From: Clostridia bacterium
GTDB lineage: Bacteria > Bacillota > Clostridia > Christensenellales > Borkfalkiaceae
NCBI GenBank assembly: GCA_017504795.1
Contig: JAFVQM010000002.1
Location: 1 to 64,000, forward strand
Direction of reading: 5' to 3'
Length of the DNA: 64,000 nt
Shown: positions 8,323 through 16,932 of the stretch, piece by piece
Numbering within the stretch: the first letter of the stretch is position 1
Layout: the number at the start of each line of letters is the position of its first letter
Notes under the pieces: model-generated
Databases searched by the model: none
Told to the model about the DNA's origin: nothing
What the model saw: the letters and a program-made list of their open reading frames with translations, nothing else
Made by a program: the position numbers and the translations under genes

Positions 8323-9785
8323 AAAAGTTCTCCACTAAATTTTATTTTACAAATAGCGTCTTTAATTTCGTCTTTGTCTGAAAATTTATTTTTAATACCC
8401 ATAATTTCTTGATACTCTTCCGCCCCTTTCCCCGCTACTACTAAGGTGTCGCCCGGTAACAGTTTTTCAACGGCGTACCCGATAGCCATTTTGCGGTTTT
8501 GAATAGTTATGTAAGATAGCGTGTTTTTTCTTACGCCTTTTTCTATTTGAGAAATTATGTGATACGGTTCTTCATACCTTGGATTATCCGAAGTAATAAC
8601 TATAAAATCGGCGTATTTACCCGCAATTTCGCCCATTATGGGGCGTTTTTTCGTATCTCTATTTCCACCACACCCAAACACTAAAATTAGTTTTTTCTTA
8701 GTGATTTCTTTAAGGGCTTTTAGTAGATTTTCAAGTCCGTCAGGCGTGTGCGCGTAGTCTATATAGATATTTGCACCGTTATAACTTTCAACAAATTCCA
8801 TGCGCCCTGAAACGCTATCAATTGCCGACAAGCCCTTGTTTATATCAAAAAGGCTAACGCCTAGCACCGCAGTGCACGTAGCACTTGCTAAGGCGTTATA
8901 AACGTTAAACGTGCCCGCGCCTTTATATGAAAGGTTAGAAATTTCGTCAAACGCGTTTATAATAAACGACACACCATTTGGCGAATTTTTAACGTTTATG
9001 GCAAAAACGTCCGCTGGGTTTTCTATGCCGTAGGTAAATATTTTAGCGGTACTTTCATTGAGAATTTTTATCCCCGTTTTATCGTCGGAATTAACTACTG
9101 CAAACCTGCAATTTTCCTTGGTAAAAGCGCTAATTTTAGTTTTTTCGTAAATGGAAAATTCCTTGAAATAATCTAGGTGGTCTTGCGTGCAGTTTGTAAA
9201 TATTAAACACTCGAATTTCACGTTTCCAAGCCTATTTTGGGCTATGGCGTGAGCGGAATACTCTATAATTACGTATTCAACCCTAGCATCTATCATATTT
9301 TTTATAAGTTCGTAAAATCCTAAGGCACTTGGCGTTGTAAGTTCGGGCGAAACGAAAGCGTTTCCGTAGTACGCGCCAAGCGTTCCTATAACCCCAACTT
9401 TATACCCCGCAGTTTCTAAAATGCTTTTAATCATAAAAGTAGTGGTAGTTTTGCCGTTAGTACCAACAACGCCTATAATTTTAGGCATTTTTTTATCACA
9501 AATATAAAAGTTTTTTGCAATTTTAGATATTGTTGACGGCATATCATCAACAATAATTTGGCAAATTTTTCGGTCTGATTTTTTACTACTTACGATTACC
9601 TTTGCACCGCGTGAGATAGCCTCGTCAATATACAAGTTTCCATCGGTATTATTACCTTTAACGGCAAAAAATAAACTTTTTGAAAACACTTCTTTTGAAC
9701 TGAGTGACAACTCGTCTATTTCACAATCAAAATAATTGATTTTATCGATAATTTTAACGTTTTTAAGCAAACTTGAAAGTCGCAT
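8319..9785 (-). CDS. murE: UDP-MurNAc-tripeptide synthetase MurE (diaminopimelate type)
   Basis: Adds the third residue of the peptidoglycan stem peptide. The P-loop VVGTNGKTTTTFMIK and the substrate motif SDNPRYEEP are visible. DNPR is the motif of meso-diaminopimelate-adding MurE enzymes; lysine-adding ones have a different residue after DNP, so an A2pm-type wall is inferred. The start at 9785 is chosen because AGGGG lies seven bases before that ATG; an ATG at 9806 overlaps the end of the PBP gene and lacks a ribosome site. This gives 488 residues. It overlaps mraY by four bases at its 3' end. Confidence 0.96.
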   Translation of the reverse strand: MRLSSLLKNVKIIDKINYFDCEIDELSLSSKEVFSKSLFFAVKGNNTDGNLYIDEAISRGAKVIVSSKKSDRKICQIIVDDMPSTISKIAKNFYICDKKMPKIIGVVGTNGKTTTTFMIKSILETAGYKVGVIGTLGAYYGNAFVSPELTTPSALGFYELIKNMIDARVEYVIIEYSAHAIAQNRLGNVKFECLIFTNCTQDHLDYFKEFSIYEKTKISAFTKENCRFAVVNSDDKTGIKILNESTAKIFTYGIENPADVFAINVKNSPNGVSFIINAFDEISNLSYKGAGTFNVYNALASATCTAVLGVSLFDINKGLSAIDSVSGRMEFVESYNGANIYIDYAHTPDGLENLLKALKEITKKKLILVFGCGGNRDTKKRPIMGEIAGKYADFIVITSDNPRYEEPYHIISQIEKGVRKNTLSYITIQNRKMAIGYAVEKLLPGDTLVVAGKGAEEYQEIMGIKNKFSDKDEIKDAICKIKFSGELF

Positions 9786-9786
9786 A

Positions 9787-11511
9787 TTATAGCCCCTTAG
9801 ATGCAATTATTTTCTCAAAAATTTCTTTTGCATACGGTGCGGCAACCGTTGAGCCGTACGTTCCGCCAACGGGTTCGTCAACGATAACTAGACATAAGTA
9901 TTTAGGCATATTTGCAGGAAAAAACCCTATAAAACTCATAACGTATTTGCCTTGCGATATTACGCCGTTTTGATATTTTTGCGCAGTTCCCGTTTTACCG
10001 CCAACCCTATACCCTTCAATATACGCTTGTTTACCAGAGCCGTTTTCAACGACTTGTTCAAGATACGACGTTATTATTTTAGACGTTTTTTCGCTAATAG
10101 GCGTAGAAGTTACTTTCGGCTCGGTTTTGCTAGATAGAGTTCCTTGATTATCGTAAACTTCTTTGACAAGGTACGGCGAATATAGTTTTCCACCGTTTAT
10201 TGCGGTTGCAGTTGCCATGACGAGTTGAAGTGGCGTACACGCTATCGCTTGCCCGAAAGAAATTCTAGCAAGGTCGGCGTTTTTTACGGCTTGTTTAGGA
10301 ATTATCATACCTTGCGCCTCGCCACTAAGGTCAATTCCGGTAACTTTTCCGTACCCAAAACCCGACAAATACGAGTAAAAACTCTCTTTACCAAGTGACA
10401 GCGCAATATCAACGAATATCGGGTTACAACTGTTGTTAAGTGCAAGAGATAGCGTTTCGTTTGCGTGCTTGCCGTTATTGTGGTTTGACCAGCATTTAAT
10501 CTTAGACCCGTCAATATAGCGATATCTTGACGAGTTAAACACGTGATTTTCAGAAAACGCCTTGCTGTTTCCAAGTAAATACTCGTTGACGTTAGCGCTC
10601 GCAGTTAAAACCTTAAACGTAGAACCAGGCTCGTAACTATCGCTAATTAGGGTAATTCTCCCTACTTTATTAAGCGTATCAAGGTCGCCTAGCGGAACTT
10701 CGTTTAGATTAAGCGAAGGTTTCATCGCCATACCTAACACCTCGCCGTTTTGCGGATCAATTACTATTGCAGACGCTTGCTTTGGGGAATACTCGCTCAT
10801 TGCTTTATCCGTAACGCTTTCTAAAATTTGCTGAACGTCGTAGTCAATAGTAAGTTTAACGTTTAGCCCGTTGATAGCGGGAACGTACGAAGGCGTTTTA
10901 CCTTGTAAATCTTTACCCGTCAAATCGGCTTCGTAAAGTATTTCACCGTTCTCGCCCGATAAATACCTATTGTAATAAAGTTCTAGCCCTGATATTCCGT
11001 TACCGTCAGCCGAAGTGTAGCCTAGAACCTGCGCTAGCAGTTCGTCGTAGGGGTAATATCTAGTAACGTCTTCGGCAAAATAAACGCCGTTCAAGGAATA
11101 TTTTGAAAGTTCATCAATTAAATCCTTCTCGGCGTGCTTCACAATTTTTATTTCACTAACTTTCGTAGTGGTAATTTTTTCTAAAAGTTTAGATTTATCA
11201 AGCCCAAAAATTTCAGCAAGTACACTTGACACTTCGTTAGCGTTAGTTACGGCGCGTGGGCGAACGAAAACGGTAAACGTTTTTTTAGTAGTTGCTAGCA
11301 CTACACCGTTTCTATCGGTTATATCACCGCGTTTTGCAAGTATAGGAACGTTTCTGGTCCACTGGTCAAGCGCTTTAATTTGAAGTTCTTCACCCCAAAA
11401 CACTTGAATATACATAAGGCGCAGTAAAACGAACAAAAAAATAAAGGTTACCGCGCAAATCAGCGCGAATAACCTCTTTCGTACCGTAGTTATTGAATAA
11501 TAGTTAATAAT
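9787..11511 (-). CDS. Class B penicillin-binding protein (septal transpeptidase) with unusual start
   Basis: A septal cross-linking transpeptidase of the PbpB/SpoVD/FtsI type, working with FtsW. It has the PBP dimerisation domain (RGDITDRNGVVLA), the nucleophile motif STFK, the SCN motif, and KTGTAQK near the C-terminus; there are no PASTA repeats at the end. The first conventional start codon is a TTG at 11436, but that codon lies inside the membrane anchor: the frame stays open upstream and encodes VRKRLFALICAVTFIF just before it. The only upstream initiation candidate with a ribosome site is ATT at 11511, six bases after AAAGGG, giving 574 residues. The frame is the same as ftsL, separated only by its TAA. 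Either an ATT start, readthrough or a sequence error is possible. It is the only PBP gene in this cluster. Confidence 0.93.
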   Translation of the reverse strand: MINYYSITTVRKRLFALICAVTFIFLFVLLRLMYIQVFWGEELQIKALDQWTRNVPILAKRGDITDRNGVVLATTKKTFTVFVRPRAVTNANEVSSVLAEIFGLDKSKLLEKITTTKVSEIKIVKHAEKDLIDELSKYSLNGVYFAEDVTRYYPYDELLAQVLGYTSADGNGISGLELYYNRYLSGENGEILYEADLTGKDLQGKTPSYVPAINGLNVKLTIDYDVQQILESVTDKAMSEYSPKQASAIVIDPQNGEVLGMAMKPSLNLNEVPLGDLDTLNKVGRITLISDSYEPGSTFKVLTASANVNEYLLGNSKAFSENHVFNSSRYRYIDGSKIKCWSNHNNGKHANETLSLALNNSCNPIFVDIALSLGKESFYSYLSGFGYGKVTGIDLSGEAQGMIIPKQAVKNADLARISFGQAIACTPLQLVMATATAINGGKLYSPYLVKEVYDNQGTLSSKTEPKVTSTPISEKTSKIITSYLEQVVENGSGKQAYIEGYRVGGKTGTAQKYQNGVISQGKYVMSFIGFFPANMPKYLCLVIVDEPVGGTYGSTVAAPYAKEIFEKIIASKGL

Positions 11512-11514
11512 TTT

Positions 11515-12087
11515 TTACCCTTTCATACCTATTTCGGTTGCAGCGTCTATAATCGACTCATCGCTAGATACGTCGCTAAGTTCGTCGGTAAGGGACGCGT
11601 ACTCCGCTTCAAGCCTTTCAACTTCTGAAAGCCTTGAACCTATCAATGCGTTCATATTACCAAGTAGCGCCGTATTAAGAACGACGAGAGCCGACAAAAT
11701 AGCAACGATAAGCGTTAAAACGGCAACTGCTATCTTAGCGCTAGGTCTAACCTTCGTTTGAGTATAGTAGCCGGTTTCAACGCGGTAGTCTTGATAGATT
11801 TCCGCCTTGGGCATATCTTTATACTGCATAGTGGTTGCAGACGGGCTAGTTTCATAATTTACGCCCGAAACGAAGGAATTTACAGTTTGTTCACGCTCTT
11901 TAACGGCGTCGTTTCTAACGTAACTATCGTAGTTTATAATTCTATCAAAATTATCGGCAATTCTAGCGTTAAATTCTTTTTCTTCACTAGAAATCTCACG
12001 AGTTTGAACCGCGGTATTAGTTTGCGTTTCAAATTCGTCTACGAAAGTGTTTTTTTCGATTACGTTTGACTGTCTGTAATTAAACAT
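11515..12087 (-). CDS. ftsL: FtsL-like divisome membrane protein
   Basis: A 190-residue bitopic protein in the ftsL position between rsmH and the PBP gene. It has a long, charged, Gln/Thr/Glu-rich cytoplasmic region (about 115 residues), one membrane helix near residues 118-141, and a short extracytoplasmic coiled coil (SRLSEVERLEAEYASLTDEL). FtsL sequences are poorly conserved, so the call rests on position, topology and the coiled coil. The cytoplasmic part is much longer than that of Bacillus FtsL. Its last codons ATG AAA GGG also serve as the ribosome site of the PBP gene. Confidence 0.8.
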   Translation of the reverse strand: MFNYRQSNVIEKNTFVDEFETQTNTAVQTREISSEEKEFNARIADNFDRIINYDSYVRNDAVKEREQTVNSFVSGVNYETSPSATTMQYKDMPKAEIYQDYRVETGYYTQTKVRPSAKIAVAVLTLIVAILSALVVLNTALLGNMNALIGSRLSEVERLEAEYASLTDELSDVSSDESIIDAATEIGMKG

Positions 12088-12130
12088 ATTACTTTCCTCC
12101 GTTTATTATGCTATAAACGACTTTAATAAA

Positions 12131-13057
12131 TTAAAGTTTTTCAACAATTCTTAGTTTTGCCGACCTACTGCGACTATTTTTTGTAAGTTCGTCGTCACTA
12201 GCGGTTATAGGCTTTTTAGTTATCTCTTTTACAATTTCTTTTTTACCGCACACACACGGGTATCTCTTATCGCAGTTACACCCCGAAGACAGTTCCTTAA
12301 ATACTGACTTTACCACCCTGTCTTCTAGGCTGTGGAAAGTTATAATAGCAAGCCTACCTGAAACTTTTAACTTTCCTACGATATCTTTTATAACCGTGTC
12401 AAGCCCGTCGAGTTCGCCGTTAACTTCAATTCGTATTGCCTGAAAGGTTTTTTTGGCGGGGTGCCCGTCACGCTTGAATTTGTACGGAATAGATTTGTCA
12501 ATTATTTTAACGAGTTCGCCCGTCGTTTTAATTAAAGCCTTTTCTCTTTCTAAAACTATGTTTTTAGCGATATTTTGCGCAAATTTTTCTTCACCGTAGG
12601 TCGAAATTATAAACCTTAACCGCTTTTCGTCGTAACCGTTTACGATATCGTAAGCCGAAACGCCACCCGACCTATCCATGCGCATATCGAGTAAAACCTC
12701 GTCAGCCATATACGAAAAACCGCGCTCGCGATTATCTAGTTGATAGGAACTAACGCCAAGGTCTAAAATCGCCCCGTCTATTTTATCTACGCCTAAATCT
12801 TCACACACTTTCAAAAAGTTTTTGAAGTTAGACTTAACCGCCTTAAAGTTTTTATACTTTTCAAGCCTTTTGCCTGTTGAAGAAAGCGCGTCGTCGTCAA
12901 GGTCGGTTGCAAATAAAAACCCACTATCTAATTTTTTAAGTATCTCTTCCGAGTGACCGCCTCCGCCGAGCGTTCCGTCAAAATAAGTACCGCTTGGCTT
13001 GATATTAAGCCCGTCAATACACTCGTTTAGCATTACCGAATAATGGCGAAATTCCAT
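12131..13057 (-). CDS. rsmH: 16S rRNA (cytosine-1402 N4)-methyltransferase RsmH
   Basis: SAM-dependent methyltransferase that modifies C1402 in the ribosomal decoding centre. The 308-residue protein begins FRHYSVMLNECIDGL, has the SAM-binding GTLGGGGHSEEIL, the motif GAILDLGVSSYQLD, and ends with KNSRSRSAKLRIVEKL, all typical. The start overlaps the mraZ stop by one base (TAATG), implying coupled translation. Confidence 0.97.
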   Translation of the reverse strand: MEFRHYSVMLNECIDGLNIKPSGTYFDGTLGGGGHSEEILKKLDSGFLFATDLDDDALSSTGKRLEKYKNFKAVKSNFKNFLKVCEDLGVDKIDGAILDLGVSSYQLDNRERGFSYMADEVLLDMRMDRSGGVSAYDIVNGYDEKRLRFIISTYGEEKFAQNIAKNIVLEREKALIKTTGELVKIIDKSIPYKFKRDGHPAKKTFQAIRIEVNGELDGLDTVIKDIVGKLKVSGRLAIITFHSLEDRVVKSVFKELSSGCNCDKRYPCVCGKKEIVKEITKKPITASDDELTKNSRSRSAKLRIVEKL

Positions 13058-13482
13058 TATTTAAGCCTGTCCTTTAATATATCAATTCTTTCAGAATAAG
13101 TTTTTTCGGCTTTTATTCTGTCACGCTCTTCTTTGCTGTATATATCAACGTGGTTAACCATACCGATAGTAACAACTTCTTTATCAATACCAGCGTAAAT
13201 TCTTAAATTTTCGGGAATTACTACTCTGCCTTGCCCGTCTTCATCCCCAGGATAGAAAGACGACATAAATTCCATAAGTGACTCTTGCCCCACCTTATCA
13301 AAGGTGCTAAGCCCCGAAAATTGACCAACTAGTTGGTCAACCTTGTCCGCAGGATATACGCTTATGCATTTAGCAGCGCCTTTCATAAAAACGTAACCAC
13401 TGCCGAGTTCGGACTTTAACTTACTCGGTATTCTTATTCTGTTTTTCGCGTCCACTTGATGACTGTACTCGCCGAAAAGCAT
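13057..13482 (-). CDS. mraZ: Transcriptional regulator MraZ
   Basis: First gene of the dcw operon. A 141-residue protein with two SpoVT/AbrB-like swapped-hairpin domains, the first starting LFGEYSHQVDAKNRIRIPSKLK and the second around YPGDEDGQGRVVIPENLR. MraZ binds repeats in its own promoter and represses the operon in bacteria studied so far. Here the promoter carries a 12-bp direct repeat (13529-13540 and 13549-13560), a likely target. The ATG has the ribosome site GGAGGTCGG. Confidence 0.96.
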   Translation of the reverse strand: MLFGEYSHQVDAKNRIRIPSKLKSELGSGYVFMKGAAKCISVYPADKVDQLVGQFSGLSTFDKVGQESLMEFMSSFYPGDEDGQGRVVIPENLRIYAGIDKEVVTIGMVNHVDIYSKEERDRIKAEKTYSERIDILKDRLK

Positions 13483-13515
13483 AGCCCGACCTCCATTTTA
13501 CAAATTTACACGTTC

Positions 13516-13544
13516 ATAATAACATACTTTTTGGTAACTTGCAA
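13516..13544 (-). promoter_or_regulatory. Promoter of the dcw operon (mraZ)
   Basis: Minus strand: -35 TTGCAA (13539-13544), 17-bp spacer, -10 TATTAT (13516-13521), about 34 bases before the mraZ ATG. Two direct repeats overlap or flank the -35 box. Confidence 0.7.
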
Positions 13545-13560
13545 CCACTTTTGGTAACTT
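13529..13560. repeat. 12-bp direct repeats at the mraZ promoter
   Basis: TTTTGGTAACTT occurs at 13529-13540 and 13549-13560, period 20 bp, i.e. about two helical turns apart on one DNA face. One copy lies inside the promoter spacer and touches the -35 box, the other lies just upstream. This fits a repressor operator, most simply MraZ autoregulation, though the motif is unlike the GTGG-type boxes known from E. coli and mollicutes. Confidence 0.6.
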
Positions 13561-13582
13561 TTTGTAATTTTTTTTGAATTTT

Positions 13583-14311
13583 TTATATTTTATGACCACC
13601 CGCGTGACAAAACACCCTTTCAAACACCTTTTTATTAAATGATTTTGCCTCGCCAACAAAGGTTATTTTTGGGTTTTTATTAGAATACGAGTTACGCTTT
13701 TGCAAATGATAGTTTACTTTTAGTAAAATCGTGTCGTACCCGTCAACGGTGGTTAAGCCTAAACAAGTGCGAATATTACTTTCAATAAACGAGTAATGCG
13801 TGCAACCTAAAACTAAAACTTCAACTTTTTTATCTAGTTTAGAAAAGTAAGGCAAAACGTTAAAATTATTTAGGTTAAAAACGTTGTCTTCAATAGTTTT
13901 TGCAAGGCAGGGAAAGGATATAACTCTACCGCTATAATTAGTTTTTACAAACTCGCTTTTTGCCGTGTTTGACGTGCAAGCAAGATAAACCCCGTCACCG
14001 TCGATAACAGGCGGAACGGTAGGCACTACGAAAAACGGATATTTATTTTTAATTTCGTTATAAAAGTGGGTTGAAACGGTGTTACAAGCAATAACGAGCC
14101 CTTTAACGCCCCTTTTATATAAACTTTCAGTAATAGCAAAAACACGGCTTTTTACGGCGGATAACGGCTTGTTGCCGTAGGGGGCGAAAAGGTTGTCACC
14201 GTAATATATAAAACTTTCATAGGGGAAACGCTTTACGAGCCTATCAAGCACCGAAAGCCCACCGACACCGCTATCTATAACTGCAATAGGGAGATTATTA
14301 AACGCGCGCAT
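13583..14311 (-). CDS. murI: Glutamate racemase MurI
   Basis: Makes D-glutamate for the MurD reaction. The two catalytic cysteines are present in ACNTVSTHF and LGCTHYSFI, and the start IAVIDSGVGGLSVLDRL and PYGNKP loop are canonical. An upstream in-frame ATG at 14401 would add 30 residues unlike the family, so I start at 14311 (242 residues). No good ribosome site precedes that ATG. The gene is divergent from rpsT and ends about 100 bases before mraZ. Confidence 0.93.
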   Translation of the reverse strand: MRAFNNLPIAVIDSGVGGLSVLDRLVKRFPYESFIYYGDNLFAPYGNKPLSAVKSRVFAITESLYKRGVKGLVIACNTVSTHFYNEIKNKYPFFVVPTVPPVIDGDGVYLACTSNTAKSEFVKTNYSGRVISFPCLAKTIEDNVFNLNNFNVLPYFSKLDKKVEVLVLGCTHYSFIESNIRTCLGLTTVDGYDTILLKVNYHLQKRNSYSNKNPKITFVGEAKSFNKKVFERVFCHAGGHKI

Positions 14312-14395
14312 ATAACTATTTTTATTGCAATTTTGAAAATAATAGAAATAAATTTGATATTTTTTAATTTTAGTTCGGAAATATGCTAAAAAAAG

Positions 14396-14424
14396 TTGCA
14401 AGTTTTATAAAAGTGTGATAAAAT
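14396..14424 (+). promoter_or_regulatory. Promoter of rpsT
   Basis: TTGCAA (14396-14401), 17-bp spacer, TAAAAT (14419-14424), about 40 bases before the rpsT start. Confidence 0.75.
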
Positions 14425-14464
14425 AGCCGTAGTTTATAAGAAGTTACATTGAAAGGAGATTGAA

Positions 14465-14737
14465 ATGCCTAACATTAAATCGGCGAAAAAACGCGTTCTC
14501 GTTAATTCTAAAAAAGCAAATATTAACAAAAGTGAAAAGTCTGAAGTTAAAACTTACATTAAAAACTTCAACGCAATGCTTGACGCTGGCAATCTTCAAG
14601 AGGCTGAAGCGGCTCTTCCCGCTACTATGGCTGCAATTGATAAAGCGGTTACTAAAAACGTATACGCAAAAAACACTGCTGCTAATAAAAAATCAGGCCT
14701 TATGAAGAAGTTTAACGCACTTAAAGCATCTAAGTAA
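14465..14737 (+). CDS. rpsT: 30S ribosomal protein S20
   Basis: A 90-residue, lysine- and alanine-rich helical protein that binds 16S rRNA. It opens with MPNIKSAKKRVLVNSKK, typical of S20, and continues with the three-helix pattern ending NKKSGLMKKFNALKASK. A strong ribosome site AAAGGAG precedes the ATG. It is monocistronic, with its own promoter and terminator. Confidence 0.97.
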   Translation: MPNIKSAKKRVLVNSKKANINKSEKSEVKTYIKNFNAMLDAGNLQEAEAALPATMAAIDKAVTKNVYAKNTAANKKSGLMKKFNALKASK

Positions 14738-14751
14738 TTAAAAGCAAAATT

Positions 14752-14780
14752 AAAAGAGTTACCTAAGTGGTAACTCTTTT
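14752..14780 (+). terminator. Terminator of rpsT
   Basis: AAAAGAGTTACC / GGTAACTCTTTT with loop TAAGT, a 12-bp perfect stem ending in TTTT, 15 bases after the rpsT stop. Confidence 0.9.
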
Positions 14781-14789
14781 CTCATACAC

Positions 14790-14819
14790 AAAAAAGCAAC
14801 CTAATAAGGTTGCTTTTTT
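14790..14819. terminator. Bidirectional terminator, mainly for the oxidoreductase operon
   Basis: AAAAAAGCAACC / GGTTGCTTTTTT around a TAATAA loop. The T-runs on both strands allow use by the minus-strand oxidoreductase and as backup for rpsT. Confidence 0.85.
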
Positions 14820-14824
14820 TAATT

Positions 14825-15997
14825 TTACTTACTACCGCCGTAAGATGACGACGTGTCAAGCACGATATCTTTATCCTTTTTAAGGCGTGACGTTTTTCTT
14901 CTAGCGTTAAGTTCTTCTAAATACTCTTCTTCATTAACGGGGATAGAAACGGGTTTATTTTTGAAAGACGAAAGCAACATAGCGTTAATAAGTTCAACGC
15001 AATTGATACCTTCTTCGCCGTTAACGTAAAGGTCTTCTATACCCAAAATAGCGTTTGCGAAGTTGTTAACGATACCTACGTGTTGGGTGTTCTTTTCAGG
15101 GTCTTGCTCATAAGTTTCAACCTGATATTCAGGCTCTAAAAAGCCCTTTTCACAAGTTTTGATATGGTCTTGAAGTTCTTCATTATGGCGATGAACGGTG
15201 AGCGTATCTTTTTCACAAAGAAGCCTTCCTTTTGAACACAAAATTTCTAAGCGGTTGCTACCAGGCGCATCACCCGTTGACGTGATAAAGCACCCCGTTG
15301 CGCCCGAAGGGAATTCCATGTAGGCGGTAACGTCGTCTTCAACTTCAACGTCGTGCCACTTGCCAAAATGGCAAAACGATTGAACTTTATTAGGCATTTC
15401 GCCGACTATCCACTGTAAAAGGTCGATTTGGTGGGGGCATTGATTCATAAGAACGCCACCGCCTTCACCGTCCCAAGTTGCTCTCCACGAGCCCGAATCG
15501 AAATAAAACTGCGTTCTAAACCAGTTGGTAATTATCCAGTTAACACGGCGTACGCTACCTAGTTCGCCACTAGCGATAAGGTCGTGCATCTTTATATATA
15601 AAGGGTTAGTTCTTTGGTTGTACATAAGTGAGAAAAGTTTATTAGACTTTTTTGCCACTTCGTTCATTTCGCGAACTTGCTTAGTGTAAACACCAGCGGG
15701 CTTTTCGCACAAAACGTGTAAACCCTTGTTTAGCGCTTGTATAGCAAGCCTAGGATGATCGTAGTGCGGAACGGCGATTAAGACCGCGTCAACGTCCGCC
15801 TTTTCGATAAGTTCTTCGGCGGTTTCGTAAACCACGTAATCACCGGGCAACTTTTCTTGAATAATATTGCGCCTGCGCTCTCTTAAATCGGCAACGGCGG
15901 TAACTACACCGTTTTCGATTTTGCCATTGTAAAAGTTTACGAAATGGCTCATACCCATATTGCCTATACCAAGTATACCAAATTTTACTTTATCCAT
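14825..15997 (-). CDS. Gfo/Idh/MocA-family NAD(P)-dependent oxidoreductase
   Basis: A 390-residue sugar or inositol dehydrogenase-like enzyme. The N-terminal Rossmann fold has FGILGIGNMGMSHF, and the family's catalytic lysine motif appears as CEKPAGVYT (about residues 97-105). A second alpha/beta domain follows with MNQCPHQIDLLQW, carrying the conserved His-Asp pair. It overlaps by 13 bases the TIM-barrel isomerase gene upstream, and the pair faces an AraC regulator, so they probably handle one carbohydrate. The substrate cannot be read from the sequence. Confidence 0.9.
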   Translation of the reverse strand: MDKVKFGILGIGNMGMSHFVNFYNGKIENGVVTAVADLRERRRNIIQEKLPGDYVVYETAEELIEKADVDAVLIAVPHYDHPRLAIQALNKGLHVLCEKPAGVYTKQVREMNEVAKKSNKLFSLMYNQRTNPLYIKMHDLIASGELGSVRRVNWIITNWFRTQFYFDSGSWRATWDGEGGGVLMNQCPHQIDLLQWIVGEMPNKVQSFCHFGKWHDVEVEDDVTAYMEFPSGATGCFITSTGDAPGSNRLEILCSKGRLLCEKDTLTVHRHNEELQDHIKTCEKGFLEPEYQVETYEQDPEKNTQHVGIVNNFANAILGIEDLYVNGEEGINCVELINAMLLSSFKNKPVSIPVNEEEYLEELNARRKTSRLKKDKDIVLDTSSSYGGSK

Positions 15998-16842
15998 TCT
16001 GCTCCCTCCTCTTTATAACCTAAATCGGTCAAGATATCTTTTATATGTTTAACTGCGTCACCAAACGCGTCCGCACGAGTTGGATATTTATAGCGATTTT
16101 TAAGTTCGGTGTGGTCAATATCACTATACCCGCTAAACACGGTAAGGTGCGGTTCTAGGGTTAAAACGGTGTCTTTATCGATACCTTTAACCATTTCGTA
16201 AAGCATACCGTCACCACAGCCCGCAGGAACGACAGCCCCGTCACTATAAAACGCATCTTTAATATGATAATAATCTGTGCGTGGTTGCAAAACTTTAAGC
16301 GCCTTATTTATATCAACGTTGCATTGAACGAAGTTAGCGGGGTCGTAAACGCATTTAAGTTCAGGTACGTTATCTAAAAGATACTCACACCACTCAACGG
16401 TTTCACCAAATACGCCCTTTTCGTTTTCGTGATATAAAGTTAAACCGTAAGTTTTTAATAGCGCGCATATTTTATTGAGTTTTTCAACAACTAACTCTTT
16501 ATCCTTTTCACGGTCATTCGGGAAGAACGAAAACCCTCTAATCTTATCGCATTCCAAAACGTTTGCAATTTTACAAACGTTTTCAACTACTTTAAGATAT
16601 TCGTCAAAATCTTCGTCGATCTTAACCTTACCTATCGGCGAGCCGATAGACCAAACCTTAATGCCGTTTTTATCAAATTCCGCTTTCCATTTTTTAGCGT
16701 CTTCCGGCGTATAGGTAGTTACGTTTTTACCGTCGATTCCGCGAAGTTCAATATACGGAATATTGTGTAGTTTTAAGCCTTCTATCTGCTTATCAAACCA
16801 GCCCGAATACTCGTCCGCAAATGCGCAAAGTTTAATCTTCAT
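15985..16842 (-). CDS. Sugar phosphate isomerase/epimerase (TIM barrel)
   Basis: A 285-residue AP-endonuclease-2-like TIM barrel of the IolE/IolH or xylose-isomerase-like group. The expected metal ligands are visible: Glu in LYHENEKG, Asp in CVYDPANFVQ, His in YYHIKDA and Glu in TLEPHL. These enzymes usually epimerise or isomerise sugars or act on inositol derivatives, often next to Gfo/Idh oxidoreductases as here. The ATG has an AGGAG ribosome site. A palindrome lies in the leader (16858-16875). Substrate unknown. Confidence 0.85.
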   Translation of the reverse strand: MKIKLCAFADEYSGWFDKQIEGLKLHNIPYIELRGIDGKNVTTYTPEDAKKWKAEFDKNGIKVWSIGSPIGKVKIDEDFDEYLKVVENVCKIANVLECDKIRGFSFFPNDREKDKELVVEKLNKICALLKTYGLTLYHENEKGVFGETVEWCEYLLDNVPELKCVYDPANFVQCNVDINKALKVLQPRTDYYHIKDAFYSDGAVVPAGCGDGMLYEMVKGIDKDTVLTLEPHLTVFSGYSDIDHTELKNRYKYPTRADAFGDAVKHIKDILTDLGYKEEGAEWIK

Positions 16843-16857
16843 AAAAATCTCCTTTAC

Positions 16858-16875
16858 AAGGGGCTAACCCCCTTT
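16858..16875. repeat. Leader palindrome of the isomerase operon
   Basis: AAGGGG-CTAA-CCCCCTT lies between the minus-strand promoter (-10 at 16882-16887) and the ribosome site of the isomerase gene. It is a candidate operator or mRNA hairpin. Confidence 0.4.
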
Positions 16876-16881
16876 GACAAT

Positions 16882-16910
16882 ATAATACTACAATTATTTT
16901 TGCAATACAA
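16882..16910 (-). promoter_or_regulatory. Promoter of the isomerase-oxidoreductase operon
   Basis: Minus strand: TTGTAT (16905-16910), 17-bp spacer, TATTAT (16882-16887). It is back to back with the AraC-gene promoter, their -35 boxes 22 bases apart, which would suit shared control by the AraC protein. Confidence 0.55.
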
Positions 16911-16932
16911 TAACAAAATATGCTAAATAATA

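Noticed and set aside
12121..12136. Palindrome CTTTAATAAATTAAAG at the ftsL-rsmH junction
   Set aside because: AT-only palindrome in AT-rich sequence, overlapping the rsmH stop region, without a T-run or promoter context; no supportable function.
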